DNA of 61,585 bases from Metabacillus rhizolycopersici (GTDB lineage: Bacteria; Bacillota; Bacilli; Bacillales; Bacillaceae), in NCBI RefSeq assembly GCF_020075705.1, contig NZ_JAIQUM010000026.1, positions 1-61,585 on the forward strand, in the 5' to 3' direction. Of the stretch, positions 45,554 to 53,751 are shown in pieces. The notes under the pieces are model-generated. The model did not search any database. It was not told the origin of the DNA and was given only the letters and a program-made list of their open reading frames with translations. Made by a program: the position numbers and the translations under genes. Each line of letters begins with the position of its first letter. The stretch's first letter is position 1.

Positions 45554-45591
45554 AGTTTATGTGTATGAAAATCTAATAGAATAATTTAGTA

Positions 45592-46509
45592 TTATTTAGT
45601 TTTGTTGTTGAAACTAACTGCAATTTGAGATCCTACTTTAGCATTGTGTTTTACTAATTCGATATTAGCATCAAGGCTTGTACCGTTAGTTAATTCTTTA
45701 ATTTTACCAAGTAAGAATGGTGTACTATCTTTACCAATAATGTTATTTTCTTCTGCTTCTTTGATTGCTTGAGCAATGATTCCATTGATATAGCTTTCAT
45801 CCATAGCGTGCTCTTCAGGAATTGGGTTAGCGATTACTGCTCCACCTTTAAGGTTTAATTCCCATTTCGTTTTTAATGTTTCAGCAATTACATCAATAGA
45901 ATCAGTAGAGAAGTTTAATTTATGTTCACTATTTCTAGTGTAGAATGCTGGTAGACATTCTGTTTCATATCCAATTACAGGAACGCCTTTTGTTTCAAGG
46001 TATTCAAGTGTAAGAGATAAATCTAGGATTGATTTAGCACCTGCACAAATTACAGCTACATCAGTTTGAGCTAATTCATCAAGGTCAGCTGAGATATCCA
46101 TAGTCGTTTCTGCACCTTTATGAACCCCACCAATACCACCTGTTACAAAGATTTGGATGTCTGCTAAATCAGCACAAATCATTGTTGTTGCAACAGTTGT
46201 TGCACCTAATTTTTTTGTAGCAATAATCTGCGCTAAGTCACGTCTTGATACTTTAGCTACATCTGAACTTTTACCAAATAACTCTAATTCATCATCTGTT
46301 AAACCAATTTTAATTTTCCCATCAATGATAGCAATTGTTGCTGGAACAGCACCGTTGTCACGAACGATTTGTTCTACTTCTCTAGCCATTTTTACGTTTT
46401 GAGGATACGGCATACCATGAGAAATAATAGTAGATTCTAATGCAACGATTGCTTTTCCTTCCGTTTTCGCTTGTTGTACCTCTGCAGATAATTCAATATA
46501 ATTTTTCAT
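45592..46509 (-). CDS. psuG: pseudouridine-5'-phosphate glycosidase
   Basis: 305 residues, the usual length. Family motifs: [55 protein letters not shown], and [20 protein letters not shown] with the Schiff-base lysine, then [10 protein letters not shown]. Splits pseudouridine-5'-phosphate into uracil and ribose-5-phosphate using Mn2+. It begins right after the psuK stop codon, so the two steps of pseudouridine catabolism are coupled. Confidence 0.96.
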   Translation of the reverse strand: MKNYIELSAEVQQAKTEGKAIVALESTIISHGMPYPQNVKMAREVEQIVRDNGAVPATIAIIDGKIKIGLTDDELELFGKSSDVAKVSRRDLAQIIATKKLGATTVATTMICADLADIQIFVTGGIGGVHKGAETTMDISADLDELAQTDVAVICAGAKSILDLSLTLEYLETKGVPVIGYETECLPAFYTRNSEHKLNFSTDSIDVIAETLKTKWELNLKGGAVIANPIPEEHAMDESYINGIIAQAIKEAEENNIIGKDSTPFLLGKIKELTNGTSLDANIELVKHNAKVGSQIAVSFNNKTK

Positions 46510-47616
46510 TTAAATTGCCTCCATATCGATCATAAATTGTTTTTTTGATAATTCTTGTCTAACTGTATACTTTGACATAATTGTTTTATGTGCGTTGACT
46601 AATCCAGATTTTACAATGTAATCAATTTCTTTTTTCTGTAACCAAGAATAAATAACTCCTGAGCAGAATGAATCCCCTGCACCTGTAACATCAACAACCA
46701 TCGGTGTTTCGATAGCTGAAAAATGGTGAATTTCTCCATTTTCAACACCTGTCATTACACCCTTTGAGCCATTAGTTACAATTACATTTTTGACTCCTAA
46801 CTCTAACCACTTTTGGACTGAATTTTCCCAGTCTTCTTTATTGTTGATTTTAATATTCATAAAAGTTTCTGTTTCATCTTTATTTACGATAAGCCAAGTT
46901 ACTGCATTTAAAGTTTTTGGCAGCCTATCCATTTTTGGTGATGAAACAGGGATAACCACTAGTGGAATATTATGTTTAGATGTAAAAGAGCAAAGAAAAT
47001 CAATTGTTTCACTTGGACAATTCAAATCCACTACGATACATTTAGCTCTCTTTAGAATATTACTGTTTTTGATCAACAGCTCAGGAGTAATATTCTCAAA
47101 AACGTCCATGTCCGCTAATGCAATTGATAAATCCCCATTCATATCTAACACTGCTGTATAGGAACCTGTCGTCAAATTTTCAATTTGAGTGACATGTTCT
47201 AAGTTCATAAAAGGCGACGATAAATCATAAATTTCTTTCCACTCTGAATCGTGACCACTTACTGAAATTAATGTAACAGCTTCACCTAATCTGCCCAAGT
47301 TTTCAGCAATATTTCTTGCTACTCCTCCAACTGTTGTAGAAGATTTTACAGGATTAGACGTTTCATTCGTAATTTTATATTTTGAATAAAATTTCCTATC
47401 CACGTTAGCTCCTCCTATGCAAACAATAGAGGATGTTTCATTTAAAACATAGGCCTTACCAAATACATACTCTTTCTTGATTAATTCAGAGATAATATTG
47501 GCAATGGACGACTTTGATAAGCCCACAATTTCTGATAATTCCTGTTGAGAAATAAATGGATTTTCTCTAATCAAACCTAAAATTAACTCTTCATTCGCAT
47601 CAATATCATTAACCAA
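46510..47616 (-). CDS. psuK: pseudouridine kinase with N-terminal HTH
   Basis: 368 residues. Start is a TTG at 47616 with AGAGAGGTG upstream; the longer frame to 47661 would begin at the predicted transcription start. Residues 5-60 form a winged HTH (NPFISQQELSEIVGLSKSSI). The rest is PfkB kinase, with GGANVDRKFY, TVGGVARNIAENLGRLG and the catalytic Asp in VTGAGDSFCSG. Phosphorylates pseudouridine; the HTH suggests it also senses substrate and controls transcription. First gene of the salvage operon. Confidence 0.9.
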   Translation of the reverse strand: MVNDIDANEELILGLIRENPFISQQELSEIVGLSKSSIANIISELIKKEYVFGKAYVLNETSSIVCIGGANVDRKFYSKYKITNETSNPVKSSTTVGGVARNIAENLGRLGEAVTLISVSGHDSEWKEIYDLSSPFMNLEHVTQIENLTTGSYTAVLDMNGDLSIALADMDVFENITPELLIKNSNILKRAKCIVVDLNCPSETIDFLCSFTSKHNIPLVVIPVSSPKMDRLPKTLNAVTWLIVNKDETETFMNIKINNKEDWENSVQKWLELGVKNVIVTNGSKGVMTGVENGEIHHFSAIETPMVVDVTGAGDSFCSGVIYSWLQKKEIDYIVKSGLVNAHKTIMSKYTVRQELSKKQFMIDMEAI

Positions 47617-47636
47617 TTTTACACCTCTCTTCCAAG

Positions 47637-47648
47637 AAACAATTGTTT
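47637..47648. promoter_or_regulatory. palindrome in the psuK leader
   Basis: AAACAATTGTTT, a perfect 12-bp palindrome just downstream of the promoter. The AAACNNNNGTTT pattern recurs in the arms of the inverted repeat before the second kinase gene (49121-49151), so it may be the site of one or both HTH-PfkB proteins. Confidence 0.5.
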
Positions 47649-47667
47649 GTTTCATGAACATAAGTTT

Positions 47668-47695
47668 AGTATACGCTTTCTTTTCGGGAAGTCAA
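47668..47695 (-). promoter_or_regulatory. psuK promoter
   Basis: On the minus strand TTGACT (47690-47695), 16 bases, TATACT (47668-47673). Upstream at 47696-47755 is a nearly pure AT stretch with two tandem TTTAAATAnTATTTTA-like units, a probable UP element or regulator region. Confidence 0.7.
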
Positions 47696-47793
47696 TAATT
47701 TTTTAAATATTATTTTAAATAAAAATTTAAATACTATTTTATTTAAAATTTAAAATTAACCTAGTTCATAACCAGCTTTGGTTGATCCCCAAC

Positions 47794-47835
47794 AAAAAAA
47801 GCCTCATCCACTTTATCTTCTTGAATGAGGCTTTT
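47794..47835 (-). terminator. terminator of the EamA transporter gene
   Basis: AAAAGCCTCAT (47797-47807) pairs perfectly with ATGAGGCTTTT (47825-47835). Confidence 0.85.
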
Positions 47836-47845
47836 ACTATTTTAC

Positions 47846-48754
47846 TTATTGTTGTGCAACTTTATTTTTAACTAACATTATATTTCTATTAAGCATTGTT
47901 GGTAGACTTATACCGAGAATAATGGTTACGATACCTACTATTTGCAGTGTAGTAACGTTTTCACTTAACAATATGACTGACACCATCACAGCGATTGGCA
48001 ATTCAATCGCCCCTAATATGGACGACATACCTAATCCAACTTTCGGCACCGCAATAGTGAATAAGAAAACCGGAATAATCATCCCAAATAACCCTAATGC
48101 CAAACCATAAATCCAAAGTCCTTCGTTAAACAGAGTCCCATTCCAAATCACTTCTGGAGACTGAAATACAGCTGACATCATAAAAGCAGAGAAAGAAACT
48201 ATTACTAGACGATTAGAAGTATTCATATTGGTAGTTGCTTTATCGTTAATAAATAAAAATAGGGAGTAACAAAGAGCAGCTGCTAACCCCCATAACCACC
48301 CTTGAAAAGGTATTTGAGATAAATCAACATCTATCAAACCAGCCGCCGGTATGGTCCCCGTAACCAAAATGATTAAAGATATCAATTCAATTCGACTAGG
48401 AAATTGACGTTTTGTGATACAAGAAATCACCATGCCTATCCATGTAAATTGAAACAATAGTACAACTGCTAAAGAAGCCGGTAAATAGTTCAATGATTGA
48501 CCATATGTTATATTTGTTAATCCTGTAAAAACACCAGCAAGGAGAAGAGTTTTAACTCCATTTAAGCTAAACTTTGTTCTGTTTTTAAGTACGAAAATGC
48601 ACACTGCGATACAAAAACCGAAAAAAAACTGACTAGTAACCGCTTCCGAGACCGAAAAGCCACTACCCATTGCTAGTTTTATGATGGTTGAAACGACACC
48701 ATAACTACTAGCTGCAATCATTACCAAAAGGGGATACAGATACATCTTCATCAT
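47846..48754 (-). CDS. EamA/DMT-family transporter
   Basis: 302 residues with ten membrane segments in two EamA repeats (about 8-135 and 150-290). Substrate unknown; DMT members export metabolites or amino acids. It lies between the two HTH-PfkB kinase genes, so a link to nucleoside or pseudouridine metabolism is possible but unproven. Confidence 0.85.
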   Translation of the reverse strand: MMKMYLYPLLVMIAASSYGVVSTIIKLAMGSGFSVSEAVTSQFFFGFCIAVCIFVLKNRTKFSLNGVKTLLLAGVFTGLTNITYGQSLNYLPASLAVVLLFQFTWIGMVISCITKRQFPSRIELISLIILVTGTIPAAGLIDVDLSQIPFQGWLWGLAAALCYSLFLFINDKATTNMNTSNRLVIVSFSAFMMSAVFQSPEVIWNGTLFNEGLWIYGLALGLFGMIIPVFLFTIAVPKVGLGMSSILGAIELPIAVMVSVILLSENVTTLQIVGIVTIILGISLPTMLNRNIMLVKNKVAQQ

Positions 48755-48903
48755 TCTACTTCCTCCTATAATTCTCTATATTGAATTGAACTATGATTTT
48801 GAATTTTGATAAATTTATAAAAATCATAATCTCCAATATAAAACACAGCTAGACTTTTTTTCAATCTATTTTTTTTAAAACATTGGATTGACTATGTCTT
48901 TTG

Positions 48904-48959
48904 ACAATCATATTTTTTAGTATTCATCACTAGTAATGTATACTAAAAAATATGATTGT
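48904..48959. repeat. perfect inverted repeat with 20-bp arms
   Basis: Arms 48904-48923 and 48940-48959 are exact reverse complements (ends ACAATCAT and ATGATTGT) with a 16-base loop. There is no T tract after it. It could be a transcript hairpin, an operator pair, or the scar of a small element. Confidence 0.8.
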
Positions 48960-49120
48960 GTTTATAATTAAAGAGAAATTTTAGTTGAACTGAAAGCTAA
49001 AAAAGATGGTTAAAAGTGTACTGATTCAAGAGTGAAAGATGAGAATTTTTTTCACCAATCAATCCTTATTGGCCACAAGCAGGTAAAATTATTGTAATAA
49101 TTATGAAATTAAACATTTAC

Positions 49121-49151
49121 AAACAAAAGTTTGTGTTGTAAACTTTTGTTT
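49121..49151. promoter_or_regulatory. inverted repeat before the second HTH-PfkB gene
   Basis: AAACAAAAGTTT (49121-49132) and AAACTTTTGTTT (49140-49151) are exact reverse complements, seven bases apart, 21 bp before the start codon. Candidate autoregulatory operator. Confidence 0.6.
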
Positions 49152-49172
49152 AAGTGGAAATGGGGTCGTATC

Positions 49173-50264
49173 ATGGATAAAGAGAAACAAATTTTACATC
49201 ACATAAGAATGAATCCTTTCATTTCACAGCAGGAATTATCAAGTAAAGTTGGTTTATCGCGACCTGCAGTTGCGAATTATATTGCTAATCTGACAAAACG
49301 TGGTGAAATCAAAGGACGTGCCTATATTGTCCGAGAAGAATCGTCGATTGTCTGTATTGGAGGGGCAAATACAGACAGGAAAGCGCGAACAAATCAGAAG
49401 GTGCGTTTATATTCATCAAATCCAGTTAAAATTACTGAAACTTGTGGCGGTGTAGCACGCAACTTTGCAGGAAATTTAAGCAGACTTGGCTGTAGTACTG
49501 CTCTTATGACCTGTGTCGGGGACGACAAGGAAGGTAACTGGATACTGAATGAAACAAAAAGTCAAGGAGTTGATATAAGTCCAGTATGGATGTTACCAAC
49601 AGAACGGACAGGAACTTTCACTACCTTATTGGATATAAATGGCGAAAGTATTGTCTCTATGGCTGATATGAATATATACGAAAAAATGACAACTGCTATG
49701 TTTGAAGAAAAATGGTCCTATATCGCTGCCTCACAAGCTGTTATTTTGGATACAAATATTCCTAATGACTGTATCAGTTATTTAATTAAGCGCTGCAGTG
49801 ATGAAAACATTCCTCTTTACATCGACCCTGTGTCTTCAACCAAAGCACGAAAACTTCCATTTCGTCTTGATGGTGTAGACCTGCTAATCCCGAACCGTGA
49901 AGAAGCAGAGATACTTGCTGATATCAAAATTAACTCAATCGAGGATTGCCATTTAGCTTGTGAAAGGATAAAACAGCGTGGTGTTCAAAAGGTTATTATA
50001 ACTCTTGGTGATCAGGGAATTTATTATTTTTCTAATGAGGAAACTGGGCACTTGCCTCCTTTCGAAACGGAGGTTGTTGATGTCACAGGAGCTGGTGAAG
50101 CATTTGCTTCATGTGCAATATATGGAATCCTGAACAATGAATCTCTATTGAGTGCTTGCAAATTAGGACTTGCTGGTGCCGCTCTAACTGTTCAAACTGA
50201 AGAATCAATATCCTCATTTTTAAAACCTGAAAAAATTCATGAAATAGTAAAGCAATTTTCGTGA
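49173..50264 (+). CDS. HTH-PfkB protein, PsuK paralogue with Glu at the catalytic Asp
   Basis: 363 residues from MDKEKQIL (the frame goes back to 49131). Same layout as psuK: winged HTH (NPFISQQELSSKVGLSRPAV), GGANTDRKARTNQ, CGGVARNFAGNLSRLG. In the active-site motif the normal GAGD is VTGAGEAFASCA, checked on the DNA (GGT GAA GCA). Asp is the catalytic base of PfkB kinases, so kinase activity should be low or absent. A purely regulatory role, sensing a nucleoside and controlling transcription through the HTH, is a reasonable alternative. Confidence 0.85.
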   Translation: MDKEKQILHHIRMNPFISQQELSSKVGLSRPAVANYIANLTKRGEIKGRAYIVREESSIVCIGGANTDRKARTNQKVRLYSSNPVKITETCGGVARNFAGNLSRLGCSTALMTCVGDDKEGNWILNETKSQGVDISPVWMLPTERTGTFTTLLDINGESIVSMADMNIYEKMTTAMFEEKWSYIAASQAVILDTNIPNDCISYLIKRCSDENIPLYIDPVSSTKARKLPFRLDGVDLLIPNREEAEILADIKINSIEDCHLACERIKQRGVQKVIITLGDQGIYYFSNEETGHLPPFETEVVDVTGAGEAFASCAIYGILNNESLLSACKLGLAGAALTVQTEESISSFLKPEKIHEIVKQFS

Positions 50265-50371
50265 TGAAATAATATTTGTCTTTTGAAGAAATATCTCTTT
50301 TTCTTTCCTTTAAAATTGTTTATATTATATAAATTTCCACATTAGTAAATTATTGTTTATTATTTTTATTG

Positions 50372-50408
50372 AAAAAGCATCTGCATTGTAGAAACAGATG
50401 CTTTTTTT
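50372..50408 (+). terminator. terminator of the second HTH-PfkB gene
   Basis: AAAAGCATCTG pairs perfectly with CAGATGCTTTT, followed by more T residues. Confidence 0.88.
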
Positions 50409-50561
50409 GACGTGTTTCTTCTATTATATTATCTACACCTTTTTAACTTTATAATTGATGGTTCCCTCGGAATACATGCTTGCTAATCTGTTCAAATCAT
50501 TTAACTTATTTGATAGGAAATAAGATCTTTCCCCTCAGTAAGTAAGCCATAAACCAATTTT

Positions 50562-50775
50562 TTATTCCTTTTTTATATTTATAGGCGCATTGAATCCGAA
50601 GCAGAAAATTCCAATCAATGTGAGTGCTCCAGCGCTTGTAGCGATTGGAAAATAGACAGAATGTACACCAGCAATAGCCAAGGCAATATTGATGATCATG
50701 ATTGGTAAGCCAATATTATGCAACCAAAAATGCAATTTCATATAATGCGAGAATGATCGTTTTTTCAGGCAGCTA
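50562..50775 (-). pseudogene. C-terminal remnant of a small cytochrome-oxidase-I-like membrane protein
   Basis: An open stretch of about 70 codons with no start; the translation has KKRSFSHYMKLHFWLHNIGL, followed by PIMIINIALAIAG and FNAPINIKK before the stop. The HFWLHNIGLP motif is, from memory, typical of the ~150-residue heme-copper-oxidase-subunit-I-like proteins of Bacillus. The N-terminal half with the His ligands is missing, and an in-frame stop lies just upstream. Confidence 0.55.
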
Positions 50776-50885
50776 ATACTCGTTGAATATTAGAATACCT
50801 TTTGTAAGTTAGGATTTTTTCCTTATCACAAAATAGTGGTATTATTAAAACATAAAAAATTTCAAATTAAGAAAGGCTTGGTTTT

Positions 50886-51752
50886 ATGGCAATAACAAAG
50901 AAGAAACGGGTTTTAAAAGAAATTCAGCAAATCATCATGATTACAATTGGTGCGATTATCGCTGCTTTTGGACTAGAACTATTTTTAGTTCCTAATAATA
51001 TTTTAGACGGTGGCGTTATTGGTCTTTCAATCATTGCAGCCGAATTAACTGGTATTCAAATGAGTATTTTCCTCATTATTTTAAATTTACCTTTCCTTTA
51101 TATCGGTTTTAGAAGAATAGGCATGAAATTTACATTACATACTCTATATGGAGTTGTCGTTTTATCTATTTGTACATCGATTCTGCATCATTTCGAGCCT
51201 GTGACAGATGATTTATTTTTAGCCACGATTATTGGTGCAGTCATCTTAGGGGCAGGGGTTGGTTTAGTTATTCGAACAGGTGGTGCTTTAGACGGTACAG
51301 AAATTATTGCCATCCTTGTTAGTAAAAAACGTCCTGTTTCTGTCGGACAATTTGTCATGATTATCAATTTATTCATTTTTATCCTAGCAGCTTTATTAGT
51401 ATTTAGTTGGGAAACAGCTATGTACTCGATTATTACATATTATATTGCGTTTAAAATGATTGATATTGTCGTTGAAGGTATGGAAGAATTAAAATCGGTG
51501 ACGATTATTTCTGATGTGCCCGATGAAATTGCAGATGCTTTAATAAAGGAATTAGGTCGTGGTATAACATATATTCATGGTGAAGGTGTCTATACAAATG
51601 AACCTAAAAAAATTATTTACACAATTGTAAGTAGGATCGAATTGTCTAGTTTACGCTCAATTGCACAAGAAATAGACCCAAAAGCCTTAATAGCAATTGA
51701 AAATGTTGCCGACGTTTCGGGTAGTAATTTCAGGAAAAGTTCAGGGCACTAA
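50886..51752 (+). CDS. YitT-family membrane protein
   Basis: 288 residues. Five to six membrane segments in 18-190 with the family motifs LFLVPNNILDGGVIGLSI and VIRTGGALDGTEIIAIL, then a cytoplasmic DUF2179 domain from about 200 (RGITYIHGEGVYTNEPKKI). Members are numerous in Bacillus, with no settled function. AAAGGC... ribosome site precedes the ATG. Confidence 0.88.
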   Translation: MAITKKKRVLKEIQQIIMITIGAIIAAFGLELFLVPNNILDGGVIGLSIIAAELTGIQMSIFLIILNLPFLYIGFRRIGMKFTLHTLYGVVVLSICTSILHHFEPVTDDLFLATIIGAVILGAGVGLVIRTGGALDGTEIIAILVSKKRPVSVGQFVMIINLFIFILAALLVFSWETAMYSIITYYIAFKMIDIVVEGMEELKSVTIISDVPDEIADALIKELGRGITYIHGEGVYTNEPKKIIYTIVSRIELSSLRSIAQEIDPKALIAIENVADVSGSNFRKSSGH

Positions 51753-51756
51753 AAAC

Positions 51757-51843
51757 ATTAAAGCGCAAGCGCCTTGGATCAGCCTCATGCATGGCTTATG
51801 CCCCCGAGGAGCCGGACGCTTGCGCTAGATGTCGTGCGCTTAG
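51757..51843. repeat. dispersed GGCGC-rich repeat, copy 3
   Basis: AAAGCGCAAGCGCCTTGGATCAGCC, then GGACGCTTGCGCTAG: two complementary GCGC-rich arms that can form a hairpin. Related to the copies at 1471 and 8334. Confidence 0.5.
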
Positions 51844-51931
51844 CCACAGTACAAGATTTTTATAGTTTCCTAAGCTATGAATTAGACTTTCTATCCTATT
51901 GTAAGTCGTTCACTTATGGAAGAAAGAGAGT

Positions 51932-51977
51932 AAAGCAAGCACACTCATTTCGGAAATGAATAAAGTGTTCTTGCTTT
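51932..51977. terminator. hairpin between YitT and SRPBCC genes
   Basis: AAAGCAAG (51932-51939) pairs with CTTGCTTT (51970-51977), extended inside by ACACT/AGTGT and CATTTC/GAAATG. Suits both convergent genes. Confidence 0.75.
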
Positions 51978-52078
51978 ATTTTAGTTCATCATTCATACAA
52001 AGTGCTGAATAATGAACCTATTTTTCCTATGAAAAGACAGAACAAACCACGGTTTGACGGTTCACTTCAGGAAGGATT

Positions 52079-52552
52079 TCAGAGACTTTCGATCACCGCT
52101 TTATATTTCTCGTACCATTTTTTCCATTCGTCTTGTCGGGAATCTATTTTCTTTCCATCTATTAGTGCATTGATAACATCTAGACATACGTGCCATCCTG
52201 CAAGGTCTTTTGGAGTATGAGGTGTAATCACCTTTATCTTTTCTATAAAAACTAATCGACAACCCTCTGGTTCTTGATACAACTCAAACCGAACACTGTC
52301 CTCTCCCCATGTATATTCCAAAATAGAATTCGTTTTTAGTTCGATAATTGCCATCTCTTCAAAGGTACCGTCCTGCATATCAAACTTTATCATCCCACCT
52401 TCACGAAGATCTTCGACACTTAGCTCCGAAAACCATTTTGTCAGCTTCTTATTTTCTGTCAACCAAGACCAGACATCTTCAACTGAATGCATAAAATGAC
52501 GTTCGAATCTCGCAATATGGTCATCGTTAGCTTTTTCGATTACAGCTATCAT
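52079..52552 (-). CDS. SRPBCC (AHSA1-like) domain protein
   Basis: 157 residues from MIAVIEKA (52552, GGGAGGAG upstream). Motifs: RFERHFMHSVEDVWSWLTE, TKWFSELSVEDLREGG, and a C-terminal helix DEWKKWYEKYKAVI. A Bet v1-like ligand-binding protein; ligand unknown. Unlike the protein at 13962-14393 it has no ArsR partner nearby. Confidence 0.82.
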   Translation of the reverse strand: MIAVIEKANDDHIARFERHFMHSVEDVWSWLTENKKLTKWFSELSVEDLREGGMIKFDMQDGTFEEMAIIELKTNSILEYTWGEDSVRFELYQEPEGCRLVFIEKIKVITPHTPKDLAGWHVCLDVINALIDGKKIDSRQDEWKKWYEKYKAVIESL

Positions 52553-52652
52553 AAAACGCTCCTCCCTCATTTATCCCGATTGCTATTGCAAACGAAGAAC
52601 GAGCATTTACTTTATCGTTCTTCGTTACAAGTCTATCTTTCATAATACCCTA

Positions 52653-52883
52653 TCACGGAAAATAGTTCCAAATATTCACTGCTGTTGCAAATATTAGTAA
52701 AGCTAAAATCTGCTGTAACACTTTTGTATTTATTTTTTCCTTGCCATAGCTCCAAGCGGTGATGCAATTAACGCTAAAATTCCATACACTAAATTGATTC
52801 CACTCTCAGGCATGTATGTAGAACCAAATTCCCCAATGAAACTACCGATTAGAATACTAACACCCATGTAAGCAATTAATCAT
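52653..52883 (-). pseudogene. frameshifted C-terminal remnant of a TauE/SafE sulfite-exporter-type permease
   Basis: One frame reads MGVSILIGSFIGEFGSTYMP, ESGINLVYGILALIASPLGA, MARKK then a stop; the next frame continues KINTKVLQQILALLIFATAV and NIWNYFP. The pattern (GXFIG-loop and a final helix after NTKVLQ) matches TauE/SafE C-terminal halves, with a deletion or frameshift in between and no N-terminal half. Lies downstream of a CstR-type operator and rhodanese gene, where intact relatives usually sit. Confidence 0.6.
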
Positions 52884-52902
52884 CTTGAAACCCCTTATTT
52901 TT

Positions 52903-52918
52903 ATACCTGCATGGGTAT
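52903..52918. promoter_or_regulatory. CstR/CsoR-type operator before the TauE remnant
   Basis: ATACCTGCATGGGTAT, nearly the same site as at 53284-53299 in the opposite orientation. It would have controlled the permease gene. Confidence 0.7.
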
Positions 52919-52935
52919 TAAAATCCCCAAAAAAT

Positions 52936-53250
52936 TTATCCCACTTTCCCTTCCCAAGAAAGCATTCCACCTTGCATGTTGATAACGTTATATCCTTGGC
53001 TTTCAAGAAATTGTGTGGCACGACCACTTCTTCCTCCAGAACGACAAACCATGATATATTCCTTTGACTTATCTAATTCATGCATACGAAACTCAACTAG
53101 CCCTAATGGAATGTTCACAGCTCCTGGAATGTTCACAGCTCCTGGAATTTTCCCTGCTGCTATTTCATCTACTTCACGCACATCGATAATATTTAATGCC
53201 TTTCCTTCATTTACTAAAAACTCAACTTCTTTTGCAGTCATTTCTTTCAT
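52936..53250 (-). CDS. single-domain rhodanese-like protein
   Basis: 104 residues from MKEMTAKE (53250, AAGGAGG upstream). Active-site loop VCRSGGRSGRA with the persulfide Cys, and the early motif IIDVREVDEIAAGKI. A six-residue unit GAVNIP is repeated in tandem (IPGAVNIPGAVNIPLG) where relatives have it once. Transfers sulfane sulfur; it is in a CstR-controlled locus, so it probably handles persulfides. Confidence 0.9.
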   Translation of the reverse strand: MKEMTAKEVEFLVNEGKALNIIDVREVDEIAAGKIPGAVNIPGAVNIPLGLVEFRMHELDKSKEYIMVCRSGGRSGRATQFLESQGYNVINMQGGMLSWEGKVG

Positions 53251-53283
53251 CGTAAAGTCCTCCTTAATAAATACCCTCTCCAC

Positions 53284-53299
53284 ATACCCATACAGGTAT
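53284..53299. promoter_or_regulatory. CstR/CsoR-type operator before the rhodanese gene
   Basis: ATACCCATACAGGTAT, a palindromic ATACC...GGTAT site, 34 bp upstream of the rhodanese start. Confidence 0.75.
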
Positions 53300-53334
53300 A
53301 TTAATAAAAAAAAAAGAATGTGCACCATAAATTT

Positions 53335-53595
53335 TTATCTACTTTTCACAAGCAAGTTAACAGCTTCTTTAATTAATTCATCCGTTTTTTCTCCATTTTT
53401 TTCAGCCTCTAGAACACATTCAACTAAGTTTGAACTCACGATCACTCCTACTGTTCTATCTACTGCTGATCGAACAGCTGACAACTGCGTAATGACCTCT
53501 TTACAATCTTTGTTTTCTTCCATCATTTTTAAAATCCCTCGAAGTTGCCCTTCCATACGTTTTACTCTGTTTTTAATTTGATCATTGTATTCCAT
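53335..53595 (-). CDS. CsoR-family repressor, CstR-like (persulfide sensor)
   Basis: 86 residues, all-helical, from MEYNDQIKN (53595, AAGGAGA upstream). It has the two conserved cysteines (NKDCKEVI and NLVECVLE), but the residue four before the second Cys is Asn instead of the His that copper-binding CsoR needs. That pattern is characteristic of CstR, which senses persulfides. It precedes the rhodanese gene, and ATACC-N-GGTAT operators lie at both downstream genes. Confidence 0.85.
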   Translation of the reverse strand: MEYNDQIKNRVKRMEGQLRGILKMMEENKDCKEVITQLSAVRSAVDRTVGVIVSSNLVECVLEAEKNGEKTDELIKEAVNLLVKSR

Positions 53596-53751
53596 AGGGA
53601 TTCTCCTTTCCACCATGATGTTTATTTTCTTGATGACACATACAGTCAGTTAAAGTATAACCTATTACCTCAGAGCCTTTTTTCTGAGGAATTGCGCTTT
53701 AAATCAGAATGTTAGTCAGTACAAAAGCAAATAAGGGGTAATAATTAACAC

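Larger units (their letters stand above)
48755..49172. other. divergent regulatory region with two long inverted repeats
   Basis: 418 bp between the EamA gene (minus) and the second kinase gene (plus). No coding sequence. It contains the inverted repeats at 48904-48959 and 49121-49151, listed separately. Confidence 0.6.

Noticed and set aside
51774..51959. 61-codon plus-strand frame after the YitT gene
   Set aside because: It runs through a dispersed repeat and has no ribosome site or conserved motif.
53335..53595. Copper-sensing CsoR for the copZ-copA genes
   Set aside because: Asn stands at the His ligand position and the neighbours are sulfur genes; a separate, decayed csoR lies next to copZ.
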